From NCBI GenBank assembly GCA_036493755.1, contig DASXPG010000225.1, positions 1 to 32,214 of the forward strand: a DNA stretch of 32,214 bases, given 5' to 3'. Position numbers and translations under genes: made by a program. The notes beneath the pieces were generated by a model that saw only the letters and a list, made by a program, of their open reading frames with translations, had not been told where the DNA came from and made no database searches. Below are positions 1-7,374 of the stretch, one piece after another (within the stretch, counting starts at the first letter, position 1; each line of letters starts with the position of its first letter). Source of the stretch: DASXPG01 sp036493755. Lineage in GTDB: Bacteria; Gemmatimonadota; Gemmatimonadetes; Gemmatimonadales; JACORV01.

Positions 1-1134
1 CCAGAGATCGGCGATGTGGCTGCGGCGCGCCAGCTGGCGGGTGAAGCGGCGCATCAGCCCTGGCCGAGTCGCGCCGAGTCCGACGACGCGCTCCAGCACC
101 CATTTGCCGAAGAAGGCCCGCCGGCGCGCCGCGACATAAGGCCGCAGCGCCCGGCGCGTCGCCGCGCCGCCGCCTAACGCCTGCGCCATGGTGTCCACCG
201 CGAGCCTCGCCCCCCTCAGCGCGGCGAAGATCCCCTCGCCGGTGAAGGGGTCGTAGAAATCGGCGGCATCGCCGACCAGCAGCGCGCCGTCGGCGATGGG
301 CCGGCTGGCGCGGCGGGCGAACGGCCCGGTGACCTGGACCTCGCGCATGATGCGGGCTCCCTGGAGCCTCCGGGCCAGCTCGGGAACGGTGCGCAGCTTC
401 GCCAGAAAATAGGCCTCGGTTTCCTTGCCGATCACCGCCGACTCGCTGCGCGGAACCACCATGGCGAAGTTCACTACTCCTGGCGCCACCGGCGCGAGTC
501 CGACGTACCAGCCGTCGGAGGCGAACATTTCGCCCACATCGGTCATGCCCTGGACGCCGTCGAGGTGGGTGACGAGGCCGAGCCGCAGCAGGCCCCCCTG
601 GCGTGCGAGACCGAGCTGCCTGGCGACGCGCGAATTCAATCCGTCGGCGCCGACCACCACGCGGGCGCGGATGTCGATCGTCCCCTGCGGGCCGCGAAGC
701 GTCGCGCCCCGAACGTGGCCATCCTCGACGGTGAGCCGGTCCATCATCGTGGATTCATGCACCGCGGCGCCCGCGGCGCGCGCGGCGTCGAGCAGAATGG
801 CGTCAAGCACCAGCCGCGGCAGCGCGTAGCCGAAGGGCCGGTAGGGTGTGAACGGGGTGTTGGCATAGCGCCCGCAGACATCGGCGCCATCGTCCGAGAC
901 CAGCCGGAACCCATGCAGCCGCTCGGCGCCGGCGGACTCGATCTTCTCGATGACGCCGATCTCGTCCAGGTCGCGCGACGCCTCGGGGCTGAGATATTCG
1001 GCGCAGGGCTTGTCACGGGGAAACTTCGCGCGGTCGGCGACGATAACAGAAAGGCCGGCGCGGGCCGCGTAGGTCGCCGTCGCGGATCCGGCCGGCCCGG
1101 CACCGATGACGAGCACATCGCAGTTACGGTGCAC
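1..1134 (-). CDS. Geranylgeranyl reductase-family FAD-dependent oxidoreductase (3' end cut by window edge)
   Basis: The minus frame stays open for 378 codons and runs off the left edge, so the C-terminus is missing. Reading from a GTG at 1134, the N-terminus carries a dinucleotide-binding loop GAGPAGS (residues 11-17), then a PCAEYLS stretch like the PCGE-type motif of the family, a GADGLNSRVAR segment mid-protein, and GDAADFYDPFTGEGI near residue 288, which is the second FAD contact motif of the geranylgeranyl reductase/PHBH-like flavoprotein group. Such enzymes reduce isoprenoid chains or hydroxylate/oxidise lipid-like substrates; the substrate cannot be told from sequence. An AGGAG lies 3 nt before the GTG, which is close but usable. 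It is divergent from the V4R-like gene on the other strand. Family assignment is firm; the exact reaction is not. Confidence 0.8.
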   Translation of the reverse strand, partial: MHRNCDVLVIGAGPAGSATATYAARAGLSVIVADRAKFPRDKPCAEYLSPEASRDLDEIGVIEKIESAGAERLHGFRLVSDDGADVCGRYANTPFTPYRPFGYALPRLVLDAILLDAARAAGAAVHESTMMDRLTVEDGHVRGATLRGPQGTIDIRARVVVGADGLNSRVARQLGLARQGGLLRLGLVTHLDGVQGMTDVGEMFASDGWYVGLAPVAPGVVNFAMVVPRSESAVIGKETEAYFLAKLRTVPELARRLQGARIMREVQVTGPFARRASRPIADGALLVGDAADFYDPFTGEGIFAALRGARLAVDTMAQALGGGAATRRALRPYVAARRRAFFGKWVLERVVGLGATRPGLMRRFTRQLARRSHIADLW

Positions 1135-1194
1135 AGTCTCCTGGGCACCACTGCCGCGTCTGCGGCGTCTGCACACTGCTGGTCACTGTGGTCC

Positions 1195-1215
1195 GGTACA
1201 CTGGTTCATTGTACC
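1195..1215. promoter_or_regulatory. Inverted repeat in the divergent promoter region (candidate operator)
   Basis: GGTACA (1195-1200) and TGTACC (1210-1215) form a perfect 6-bp inverted repeat with a 9-bp spacer. It lies between the divergent starts at 1134 (-) and about 1245 (+). The right arm overlaps TACAAT read on the minus strand (1213-1208), a good -10 candidate for the FAD oxidoreductase gene. A dimeric regulator binding here could control one or both genes. No regulator gene is nearby. Confidence 0.3.
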
Positions 1216-1244
1216 CACCCCGGCTAACTTCTGCCCGCACGTAC

Positions 1245-1883
1245 GTGACCCAACCCGTCTCTTCGTCCGCCCACAGCATTCTGCCGCTCGCCATTCTCGA
1301 AGCGATGCGCAGCCTCGACTCGCCGAGCGATGAAGAGGTCGCCGAGTACGTCGACGAGCTGCTCAAGAAACGGCTGGGACTCTCCGACACCGTCGCCGCG
1401 CAGATCGGCCGCTACGGTGGCCTGGTGCGCAACGATGGCCTGGTGCGCGCCGATGAGCTGGAGCAGATCCTCCGGCTGGTCAGCCGCCGCACCGACGCGG
1501 CGCTGGTCTTCGCCGACGGCGGCCGCCGCGCGGCGCGGCGGTCGCTGGGCCGGGTTTCCGCGCCGGGACGCTGGTCGGCGCGCTACCTTCCTCGCGCCAT
1601 CCGCCGGCCGATCGGATTCCGGCTGGCGCGCCGGGCGATGCACGATGTGTTCGACGTGACGCTGGTCCGCGATGGCCGGGACGGCGTCGCCACCGTCCAG
1701 CACGATGTCGCGGTCCGGGCCACCGCAGACGGCGCGGCCTGCGGTTTCTACGCCGCCGCGTTTGCGGAGCTGCTGCGGCAGCTGATGGATTTCGAGGGCA
1801 GCATGACCCACAGCCGGTGCCGGTCGCGCGGCGATGACCGCTGCGAATGGCGAACGGCTCCCAGCCTGGAGCGGGCCAAATGA
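1245..1883 (+). CDS. Possible V4R/hydrocarbon-binding-like domain protein
   Basis: About 212 aa if started at the GTG at 1245. An in-frame GTG at 1188 would place the inverted repeat inside the gene, and an ATG at 1305 is also possible, so the start is uncertain. There is no signal peptide or membrane helix. The N-terminal half is helical with an Arg-rich middle. The C-terminal third has the look of a V4R (4-vinyl reductase/hydrocarbon-binding) domain: an Ala/Leu-rich helix (FYAAAFAELLRQLM) followed by a Cys-x6-Cys tail (CRSRGDDRC) with the Gly-Asp between the cysteines that is typical of these ligand-binding domains. Its TGA overlaps the ATG of the M24 peptidase gene (ATGA at 1880-1883), so the two are probably co-translated. 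The V4R call is a pattern-based suggestion; that the ORF is a gene is better supported. Confidence 0.5.
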   Translation: MTQPVSSSAHSILPLAILEAMRSLDSPSDEEVAEYVDELLKKRLGLSDTVAAQIGRYGGLVRNDGLVRADELEQILRLVSRRTDAALVFADGGRRAARRSLGRVSAPGRWSARYLPRAIRRPIGFRLARRAMHDVFDVTLVRDGRDGVATVQHDVAVRATADGAACGFYAAAFAELLRQLMDFEGSMTHSRCRSRGDDRCEWRTAPSLERAK

Positions 1884-3085
1884 GCGTTGCCGATACGCTG
1901 ACTCCCGAAGTACTCGAGAAAATCCGCGGGATGCTGAAAGAGCTGCGCTGCGATGGCTGGCTGTTGTTCGATTTCCATGGACTCAATCCCGTCTCCATCC
2001 GCGTCCTCGGCATCGGCGGGCTGGCCACGCGCCGGCTCTTCGTCATGATCCCCGCCGTGGGGAAGCCGGTGGCGATCGCGCACAAGATCGAGCTGGGCCG
2101 CATCGAGGGATTCCCGGGCGAGATCCGGCCCTACGCCGCGTGGCGCGAGCTGGAACAGCATCTGCGCGAGGTGCTCTCCGGCAAGCGCGTCGCGATGGAA
2201 TACTCGCCCAGGGATGCGGTGCCCTATCTCGACCGGATCCCCGCCGGCGTCGTCGAGCTGGTGCGGGCGTCGGGCGCCGAAGTGATCGGGTCCTCGGAGC
2301 TGGTCAGCGCCGTCGCCTCCCGCTGGACGCCGAGCGAGCTGGCCGGGCATCGCCGTGCCGCGGAGAAGTTGCGCGAAATCGCGCTCGCCGCCTTTCAACA
2401 GGTGAAGGTGTGGCGCGAAGCGAAGACCCGCACCACCGAGCAGAGCCTGCAGACCTGGGTGATGGAAGCCTTCGAGCACGCGGGACTACAGACCAACTCG
2501 CCGCCCATCGTCGGGGTGGACGATCATGCGGCGAATCCGCATTACGAGCCGCACACCGCGGGCACCGAAACGGAAATTCTGCCGAACCAGGTGCTGTTGC
2601 TCGATCTGTGGGCCGGGGTCACCCGCGACACCGTGTACGCCGACCAGACCTGGATGTGTTACACCGGCGCCAGCGTTCCCGACGAGGTAGGGAAGGTCTG
2701 GACCGTCGTGCGCGACGCGCGCGACCAGGCCATCAACGTGCTGCGCGACAAGTGGCGCGAAGGCTGGACCGTCAGTGGCGCCGATCTCGACGACGCGACG
2801 CGCGGCGTGATCAAGGCGGCCGGGTACGGCGACTACTTCGTGCATCGCACCGGGCATTCGATCGACAAGGATCTGCACGGTTCAGGACCGCATCTGGACA
2901 ACTACGAGACCCACGACGACCGGCGGCTGCTGCCGGGCGTCGGTTTTTCGGTCGAGCCGGGGATCTATCTGAGCGGAAAATTCGGGGTGCGCAGCGAAGT
3001 GAACGTGTATCTGCGCGACGATGGGCCGGAGGTGACGCCGGCCGAGCCGCAAAAAGAGCTGGTGGTGCTGGGACTGACGCGCTGA
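1880..3085 (+). CDS. M24-family metallopeptidase (Xaa-Pro aminopeptidase-like)
   Basis: 401 aa from the ATG at 1880, which overlaps the preceding stop (ATGA). It has the two-domain layout of creatinase/prolidase proteins: an N-terminal domain (about 1-165) and a C-terminal pita-bread catalytic domain. All five expected metal ligands can be seen: D242 (LLLDLW), D255 (VYADQTW), H326 (RTGHSID), E359 (SVEPGIY) and E373 (VRSEVNV). An active dinuclear-metal peptidase is therefore likely, removing N-terminal residues before proline or cleaving X-Pro dipeptides. There is no signal sequence, so it should be cytoplasmic. Length and motif order are normal for Xaa-Pro aminopeptidase. The window does not separate aminopeptidase P from prolidase. 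Confidence 0.88.
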   Translation: MSVADTLTPEVLEKIRGMLKELRCDGWLLFDFHGLNPVSIRVLGIGGLATRRLFVMIPAVGKPVAIAHKIELGRIEGFPGEIRPYAAWRELEQHLREVLSGKRVAMEYSPRDAVPYLDRIPAGVVELVRASGAEVIGSSELVSAVASRWTPSELAGHRRAAEKLREIALAAFQQVKVWREAKTRTTEQSLQTWVMEAFEHAGLQTNSPPIVGVDDHAANPHYEPHTAGTETEILPNQVLLLDLWAGVTRDTVYADQTWMCYTGASVPDEVGKVWTVVRDARDQAINVLRDKWREGWTVSGADLDDATRGVIKAAGYGDYFVHRTGHSIDKDLHGSGPHLDNYETHDDRRLLPGVGFSVEPGIYLSGKFGVRSEVNVYLRDDGPEVTPAEPQKELVVLGLTR

Positions 3086-3151
3086 ACCTCTAGCGGCCCT
3101 GCCGCGTGCGGGATAACATAGGGCCACTTTTCCGCCGGGGAGTGTTTTGCG

Positions 3152-3616
3152 GTGACGCAGCCTGTTTCGGGTGATCTCGATGCCATTCGTCAGATCCTGT
3201 TCGGCGGCGAAGTCAGCCGGCTCGAGCAGCTGCTCGCCGCTGACCGGCAGCAGGGCGCGGCGCGCGCTTCCGAATTCGAGCAGAAAGTCGATCGGGCCTT
3301 CACCGCGCTGGAGCAGCGGGTGGAGCGCCGGCTGGAGGAGATGAGCCAGCGCGTATCGTCGCAGCTCGACGAGCTCTCCAAGCGGCAGCAGGCTCATGCC
3401 GACCGGGTTACCCAGCTGCTGGACCAGGTCATGGCCGAGCTGGCGCGCCGTACCGAGGCGCTGACGGTCGAGTCCCGTGCCGGATTCGATGAATTGCGGG
3501 CCCGCGCGACCGAGCTGGAGAAGAGAAAGCTGAATGTGGCGGAGTTTGGCGCTTCGCTGGCGGCACTGGGCCAGCGCTTCACCGGTGGTGCGGGAGGCGA
3601 AACGCCGCGCGGCTAG
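3152..3616 (+). CDS. Coiled-coil protein of unknown function
   Basis: 154 aa from a GTG at 3152, preceded by GGGGAG nine bases upstream. Nearly the whole chain from about residue 10 to 130 has heptad-like charged/leucine spacing (runs of E, R, Q, L), predicting a long alpha-helical coiled coil; the tail is short and Gly-rich. There is no signal peptide or membrane helix. The N-terminal segment (AIRQILFGGEVSRLEQL) recalls the start of some larger OmpA-family coiled-coil proteins, but no OmpA domain follows. It lies 66 bp after the M24 gene on the same strand, possibly co-transcribed. I do not recognise a function. Confidence 0.6.
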   Translation: MTQPVSGDLDAIRQILFGGEVSRLEQLLAADRQQGAARASEFEQKVDRAFTALEQRVERRLEEMSQRVSSQLDELSKRQQAHADRVTQLLDQVMAELARRTEALTVESRAGFDELRARATELEKRKLNVAEFGASLAALGQRFTGGAGGETPRG

Positions 3617-3635
3617 TGTCCCCGGGCGGGGACAC
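3616..3635 (+). terminator. Stem-loop immediately after the coiled-coil gene
   Basis: A perfect 8-bp stem, GTGTCCCC (3616-3623) with GGGGACAC (3628-3635), closes a GGGC loop and begins on the last base of the stop codon. No T-run follows, so it is either a weak or factor-assisted terminator or a 3'-end stabiliser that separates this gene from the receptor operon. Confidence 0.45.
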
Positions 3636-3662
3636 CGCCAAAATCGGGTTGCAACGCCTTGC

Positions 3663-3692
3663 TTGACACCAGTTGTGGCCGCGGGTCATATT
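3663..3692 (+). promoter_or_regulatory. Sigma70-type promoter for the receptor/cargo operon
   Basis: A perfect -35 TTGACA (3663-3668) is followed after 18 bp by CATATT (3687-3692), four of six matches to the -10 consensus. Transcription from here would leave a 5' leader of roughly 175 nt before the receptor start at 3877. The leader holds no strong hairpin that I can see and no convincing riboswitch. Confidence 0.5.
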
Positions 3693-3876
3693 CGCGGCGC
3701 CCGGTTGAAGCCGGGATATGTCCACTTCGGTTGACGCCGCTGCTGACGGCTCAGCCACATAAGCAGAACAATGGAGTTTGCGCGCAGTGATGGACCTCCG
3801 AATGGGAAGGAGGTGGCGTGTCGCTGCCTGGTTCGTTTGTGGCGTTTTCGTTTGTCCACGCTTTGGGAGGTTGCTC

Positions 3877-6800
3877 ATGACTCAACCTAGTCGCTGGAGC
3901 ATCGCCCGACTTGTTCGTCTGGCGACGGTCTTCGGTGCGGTCGTGCTGTTTGGTGCTGCGCGGCTCACCGCGCAGGAAACGACCGGCAAAATCGAAGGCA
4001 CAGTTCGTGATCAGTCCGGGGCGCCGATCGCCGGCGCACAGGTCCTCATCGTCGGATCGGCGTTCTCGTCGACCTCCAACGAGCAGGGCTACTACTTCAT
4101 CAACAACGTTCCCGCCGGGGTGATGACGGTGCGGGCCCAGTTCATCGGGTACGCGCCTTCAGAAGTGCGCAACGTTCGCGTGCTCGCCGGCCAGACGATG
4201 ACGGTGAACGTGAACCTCGAGCAGCGCGCCGTGGTCGTCGGCGACATCAACGTGACGGTCGAGGCCAACCCGATTGTGCCGCGCGACCAGGTCGCGTCGA
4301 AGCCGATCGTGTCGGGCGACTTGATCCAGCAGCTGCCGGCTGACAACGTGCAGCAGGTGCTGCGCCTCCAGCCCGGCGTCGTCGAGTCGGCCCGCGGTCT
4401 TTCGATCCGCGGCGGCCGGACCGATGAAGCGATCATTTACGTGGACGGTGTTCCGGTCCGCTCGGTCTCGGGCCGTACCGGCACCGGCCGGGCCTCGCCG
4501 AACAACGGCCTCGGCACCAACCTCGTCGGCACCAACGGCGTCGAGGAAGTGTCGGTCACGACCGGCGCCATCGGCGCTTCGCAGGGTGACGCGCAGTCGG
4601 GCGTCATCTCGTTCGTCACCCGGTCGGGCGGCGAGCACTACACCGGCGCGCTCAGCCTGTCGAGCGACGAGATCGGCGGCCAGACCTACGGCTACGGTAC
4701 CAACCGTCTCGAGGCCTCGATCGGCGGCCCGGTGGTGCGCAACCTGAAGTTCTTCGTCTCGACCGTCATGCAGGGCCAGCAGACCAACTATGGCCCCGGC
4801 GGACCCGGCGGACCCGGCGGCAAGGGCTCGACGCTGCCGCTGTTCGTCCTGGACGGCGTCGACACCACGCTCACGGTTGCCAACAACCCCGGCGTTGCCG
4901 GCACCGATTCGTCCCGCGTCTCGCTGCCCAAGTTCGCGCAGTATTCGAACGGTCTGCGTCGCCCGGACAACTGGCAGGACAACTGGAACCTCGACGGCAA
5001 GCTGACCTACACCTACGGCCGCGGGTCGCGGGTGTCGGCTTCGTACCACCGCACCCGGAACCAGGGACTCAACTTCCCCGGCACCGGCGGCGTGCTTGAT
5101 TCGCAGGACCAGACGGGCTTCCTGAACCTCCAGAACATCTACGTGCTGAACTGGACCCAGGACCTGTCGCGTTCGGCCGAGCGGTCGTTCAACATCGACG
5201 CCGCCTTCAGCTACCAGGCCGACCGCTCCACCGGTGGTCTGGTCGATCAGTCGTTCCTCGCCAACCACCTCAAGCCGGCCGGCGGTTTCAGCTTCTCGAA
5301 CATGCCGTTCATCATCAACATGGACAATTTCCCGCTCGATGACCGGCTGATCCAGAACATCCGGGTCAACAACTGTCAGAACGGGCGTGATGCGGCCCGG
5401 CCCGACCTGGGCGGCTGCATCCCGTTCCTCAACCGGTCGCAGGATTTCGCGCAGCCCGCGCCGTACCGTACCAACCCGTACGGTCTGACGTCGAGCACCT
5501 TCCCGTCGAGCGGTACCGGCAATACCGGCCCCGCCCTCTCGAAGGAAAATCGCATCACCGGCCGCCTGGCGGCCGACTGGCAAGTCAACCGGTTCAACCG
5601 GATGCAGTTCGGCGGCGACTTCGTCCGCTCCGACGTGTTCACGTTCAACTCGAACCTGACCAGCCAGATCTTCATGGATGCGGCGCACTACAAGCCGAAT
5701 CGCATGGGTCTGTATGCGCAGGATCGTCTCGACCTGGGCGACGTCGTCATCGACTTCGGCATTCGGTATGACCGCCTGAACTCGAACGTCCTCTTCCCGC
5801 TGGTCGCCGGCCGCATCTTCAGCGACCCGCTCCGCTCGGGTACCTCGGGCCTGGCCAAGGTTCTGACCGCCATCCGCGATCCGAACAACGGCTTCAACCC
5901 GGGCGACACCACGCGGCTCATCGCGCAGGCTACCGCCACGGCCAATGCCTGCCAGTCCGCGATCACTGCCGCGGATACGACGACGTGGTCGACCTGTAAC
6001 CTCTTCCCGGCACAGGCGCACAGCTCCGTCGCGCCCTCGGTTCGCGTCTCCTTCCCGGTGACCGACCGTACCGGGTTCCGTCTCTCGTACGCCCAGCAGA
6101 CGCAGACCCCCGAGTTCCAGCGGTATGCGTCGAGCGTGAACACCGACCTGGCCGTCACCAACACCAACAGCTTCTGGGGCCAGGACATTTCCTACGGCAA
6201 GACCATTCTCTTCGAGTTCGGCGTACGTCACGCCTTCAGCTCGGACATGGTCCTCGACGTCGCGGCGTACAACAAGGACAAGGTCTCGGACGTCACCGGC
6301 CGCGTGCTGCCGTACTTCGATTACTTCACCGGCACGCAGCAGGCGATCGACCTCTATACCAACCAGGACTTCGGGAACATCCGCGGCGTGGACGTGAAGC
6401 TCGACCGCCGGGTGGGCGCGCTCTTCCAGGGCTCGCTGGCCTACACCTTCCAGTCGGCCAAGAGCACCGGCTCGGACCCAACGGAGTACCTGAACAGCTA
6501 CGCCCGGCAGATCAGCGCCGTGACGGGCGACCGTGAAGCCGCGCCGCAGGCGATCCTGACGACCGCCGATAACCGGACCCACACCATCGCGGGCAGCCTG
6601 GTGCTGAATCTCCCGCATGGCTGGCATCAGGGGACGACGGCCGGCTCGATCTTTGGCGGTTTCGGTGCCTTCGCGACCTTCCGGTTCGCGAGCGGCCTCG
6701 CCTACACGCCGTTCTTCAACACCGGCGCGGGCGGCACTGGCCCGAACAACGCCTTCGGCCTCACCGGCAACCCGTCGGCGCCGCTGAACTCGTCGACCTC

Positions 6801-7305
6801 GCCGTGGATCAAGAACGTCGACCTGCGGTTGACCCGCGATTTCGGCATCGCCCACGGCCGCAGCTTCACCGTGTTCGCGGACTTCCGGAACCTGTTCAAC
6901 TGGACCAACATCACCGGCCTGTTCGTCGAGACCGGCGACGTGGTGAACTCCAAGTACCAGGCGAACCAGGTTGGCTTCAACAGCTCGGCGCAGAGCCTGC
7001 TGCGCGCCGAAGCCGGCAGCCTGTATACCACCAAGAACATCGGTGGCACCTCGACGCAGGGTATCGACCTGAGCAACTGCGCGGCGTTCAACCCGACGCA
7101 GAGCAACGGCGTGCCCGACTGCATCGAGCTGCGCCGCGCTGAAACCCGCTTCGCCGATGTCAATGATGCCGGCGGCGCGAACCTGTTCTTCTCGCAGGCT
7201 GAAATCGACCGCTCGTTCTCGGCCTATTACAATCGGGTCAGCGGACCGCAGACGTTCTACGGGCCGGGCCTCAACATCCGGCTCGGGTTCGACTTCAACT
7301 TCTAA
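3877..7305 (+). CDS. TonB-dependent outer-membrane receptor with N-terminal CarboxypepD_reg-like domain
   Basis: 1142 aa. The ATG at 3877 is chosen because GGGAGG sits six bases upstream and a clean signal peptide follows, with predicted cleavage LTA|QETTG after residue 32, leaving Gln at +1. Residues about 38-117 form a CarboxypepD_reg-like (peptidase-associated) beta domain (KIEGTVRDQSGAPIAGAQV, FINNVPAGVMTV). A TonB plug follows (about 130-250: QLPADNVQQVL, LSIRGGRTDEAIIYVDGVPV, GVISFVTRSGG), then a long beta-barrel ending in FNF, as expected for BAM insertion. This is the SusC/Oar-like architecture, and import or surface-assembly substrates cannot be deduced. It is the first gene of the operon with the cargo, PorV, GWxTD and lipoprotein genes. 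Residues about 306-315 contain a Pro-Gly-Gly repeat from a 9-bp tandem repeat. Confidence 0.9.
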   Translation: MTQPSRWSIARLVRLATVFGAVVLFGAARLTAQETTGKIEGTVRDQSGAPIAGAQVLIVGSAFSSTSNEQGYYFINNVPAGVMTVRAQFIGYAPSEVRNVRVLAGQTMTVNVNLEQRAVVVGDINVTVEANPIVPRDQVASKPIVSGDLIQQLPADNVQQVLRLQPGVVESARGLSIRGGRTDEAIIYVDGVPVRSVSGRTGTGRASPNNGLGTNLVGTNGVEEVSVTTGAIGASQGDAQSGVISFVTRSGGEHYTGALSLSSDEIGGQTYGYGTNRLEASIGGPVVRNLKFFVSTVMQGQQTNYGPGGPGGPGGKGSTLPLFVLDGVDTTLTVANNPGVAGTDSSRVSLPKFAQYSNGLRRPDNWQDNWNLDGKLTYTYGRGSRVSASYHRTRNQGLNFPGTGGVLDSQDQTGFLNLQNIYVLNWTQDLSRSAERSFNIDAAFSYQADRSTGGLVDQSFLANHLKPAGGFSFSNMPFIINMDNFPLDDRLIQNIRVNNCQNGRDAARPDLGGCIPFLNRSQDFAQPAPYRTNPYGLTSSTFPSSGTGNTGPALSKENRITGRLAADWQVNRFNRMQFGGDFVRSDVFTFNSNLTSQIFMDAAHYKPNRMGLYAQDRLDLGDVVIDFGIRYDRLNSNVLFPLVAGRIFSDPLRSGTSGLAKVLTAIRDPNNGFNPGDTTRLIAQATATANACQSAITAADTTTWSTCNLFPAQAHSSVAPSVRVSFPVTDRTGFRLSYAQQTQTPEFQRYASSVNTDLAVTNTNSFWGQDISYGKTILFEFGVRHAFSSDMVLDVAAYNKDKVSDVTGRVLPYFDYFTGTQQAIDLYTNQDFGNIRGVDVKLDRRVGALFQGSLAYTFQSAKSTGSDPTEYLNSYARQISAVTGDREAAPQAILTTADNRTHTIAGSLVLNLPHGWHQGTTAGSIFGGFGAFATFRFASGLAYTPFFNTGAGGTGPNNAFGLTGNPSAPLNSSTSPWIKNVDLRLTRDFGIAHGRSFTVFADFRNLFNWTNITGLFVETGDVVNSKYQANQVGFNSSAQSLLRAEAGSLYTTKNIGGTSTQGIDLSNCAAFNPTQSNGVPDCIELRRAETRFADVNDAGGANLFFSQAEIDRSFSAYYNRVSGPQTFYGPGLNIRLGFDFNF
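4792..4818 (+). repeat. 9-bp tandem repeat coding a Pro-Gly-Gly tract
   Basis: Three tandem copies of a 9-bp unit (consensus GGACCCGGC, first copy GGCCCCGGC) encode a collagen-like Gly-Pro-Gly run in the receptor barrel region, probably in an exposed loop. In-frame copy-number change would only lengthen or shorten the loop. Confidence 0.6.
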
Positions 7306-7319
7306 GTGCACCACGGGCA

Positions 7320-7348
7320 CCGGCGTTCCGCGATCCGCGGAACGCCGG
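7320..7348 (+). promoter_or_regulatory. Intercistronic hairpin, receptor/cargo spacer
   Basis: A perfect 13-bp stem, CCGGCGTTCCGCG (7320-7332) and its complement (7336-7348), with an ATC loop. No T-run follows. It ends 15 bases before the AGGAG that serves the ATG at 7375. This fits an RNA stabiliser or partial attenuator setting receptor-to-cargo ratio rather than a full terminator, because the downstream genes have no other clear promoter. Confidence 0.6.
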
Positions 7349-7374
7349 CTCCCTTAACCGGTCAAGGAGCACGC

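Noticed and set aside
1224..1811. Minus-strand ORF opposite the V4R-like gene
   Set aside because: The plus-strand frame is coupled to the M24 peptidase by an ATGA overlap and ends with a recognisable Cys-x6-Cys pattern; the antisense frame shows no domain.
1..1883. A photosynthesis-type pair (BchP-like reductase with a V4R/BchJ-like protein)
   Set aside because: The reductase is only family-level similar, the V4R match is weak, and no bacteriochlorophyll or reaction-centre genes are present.
3771..3890. 39-codon upstream ORF overlapping the first receptor start
   Set aside because: No ribosome binding site precedes it and its product (Arg/Cys/Trp-rich) looks like chance. A regulatory leader peptide cannot be excluded but nothing supports it.
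4159..7320. Open minus-strand frame of over 1000 codons opposite the first TonB receptor
   Set aside because: It is antisense to a clear receptor with signal, plug and barrel. Its translation is Val/Arg/Glu-rich with no domain. In high-GC genes the antisense frame is often free of stops.
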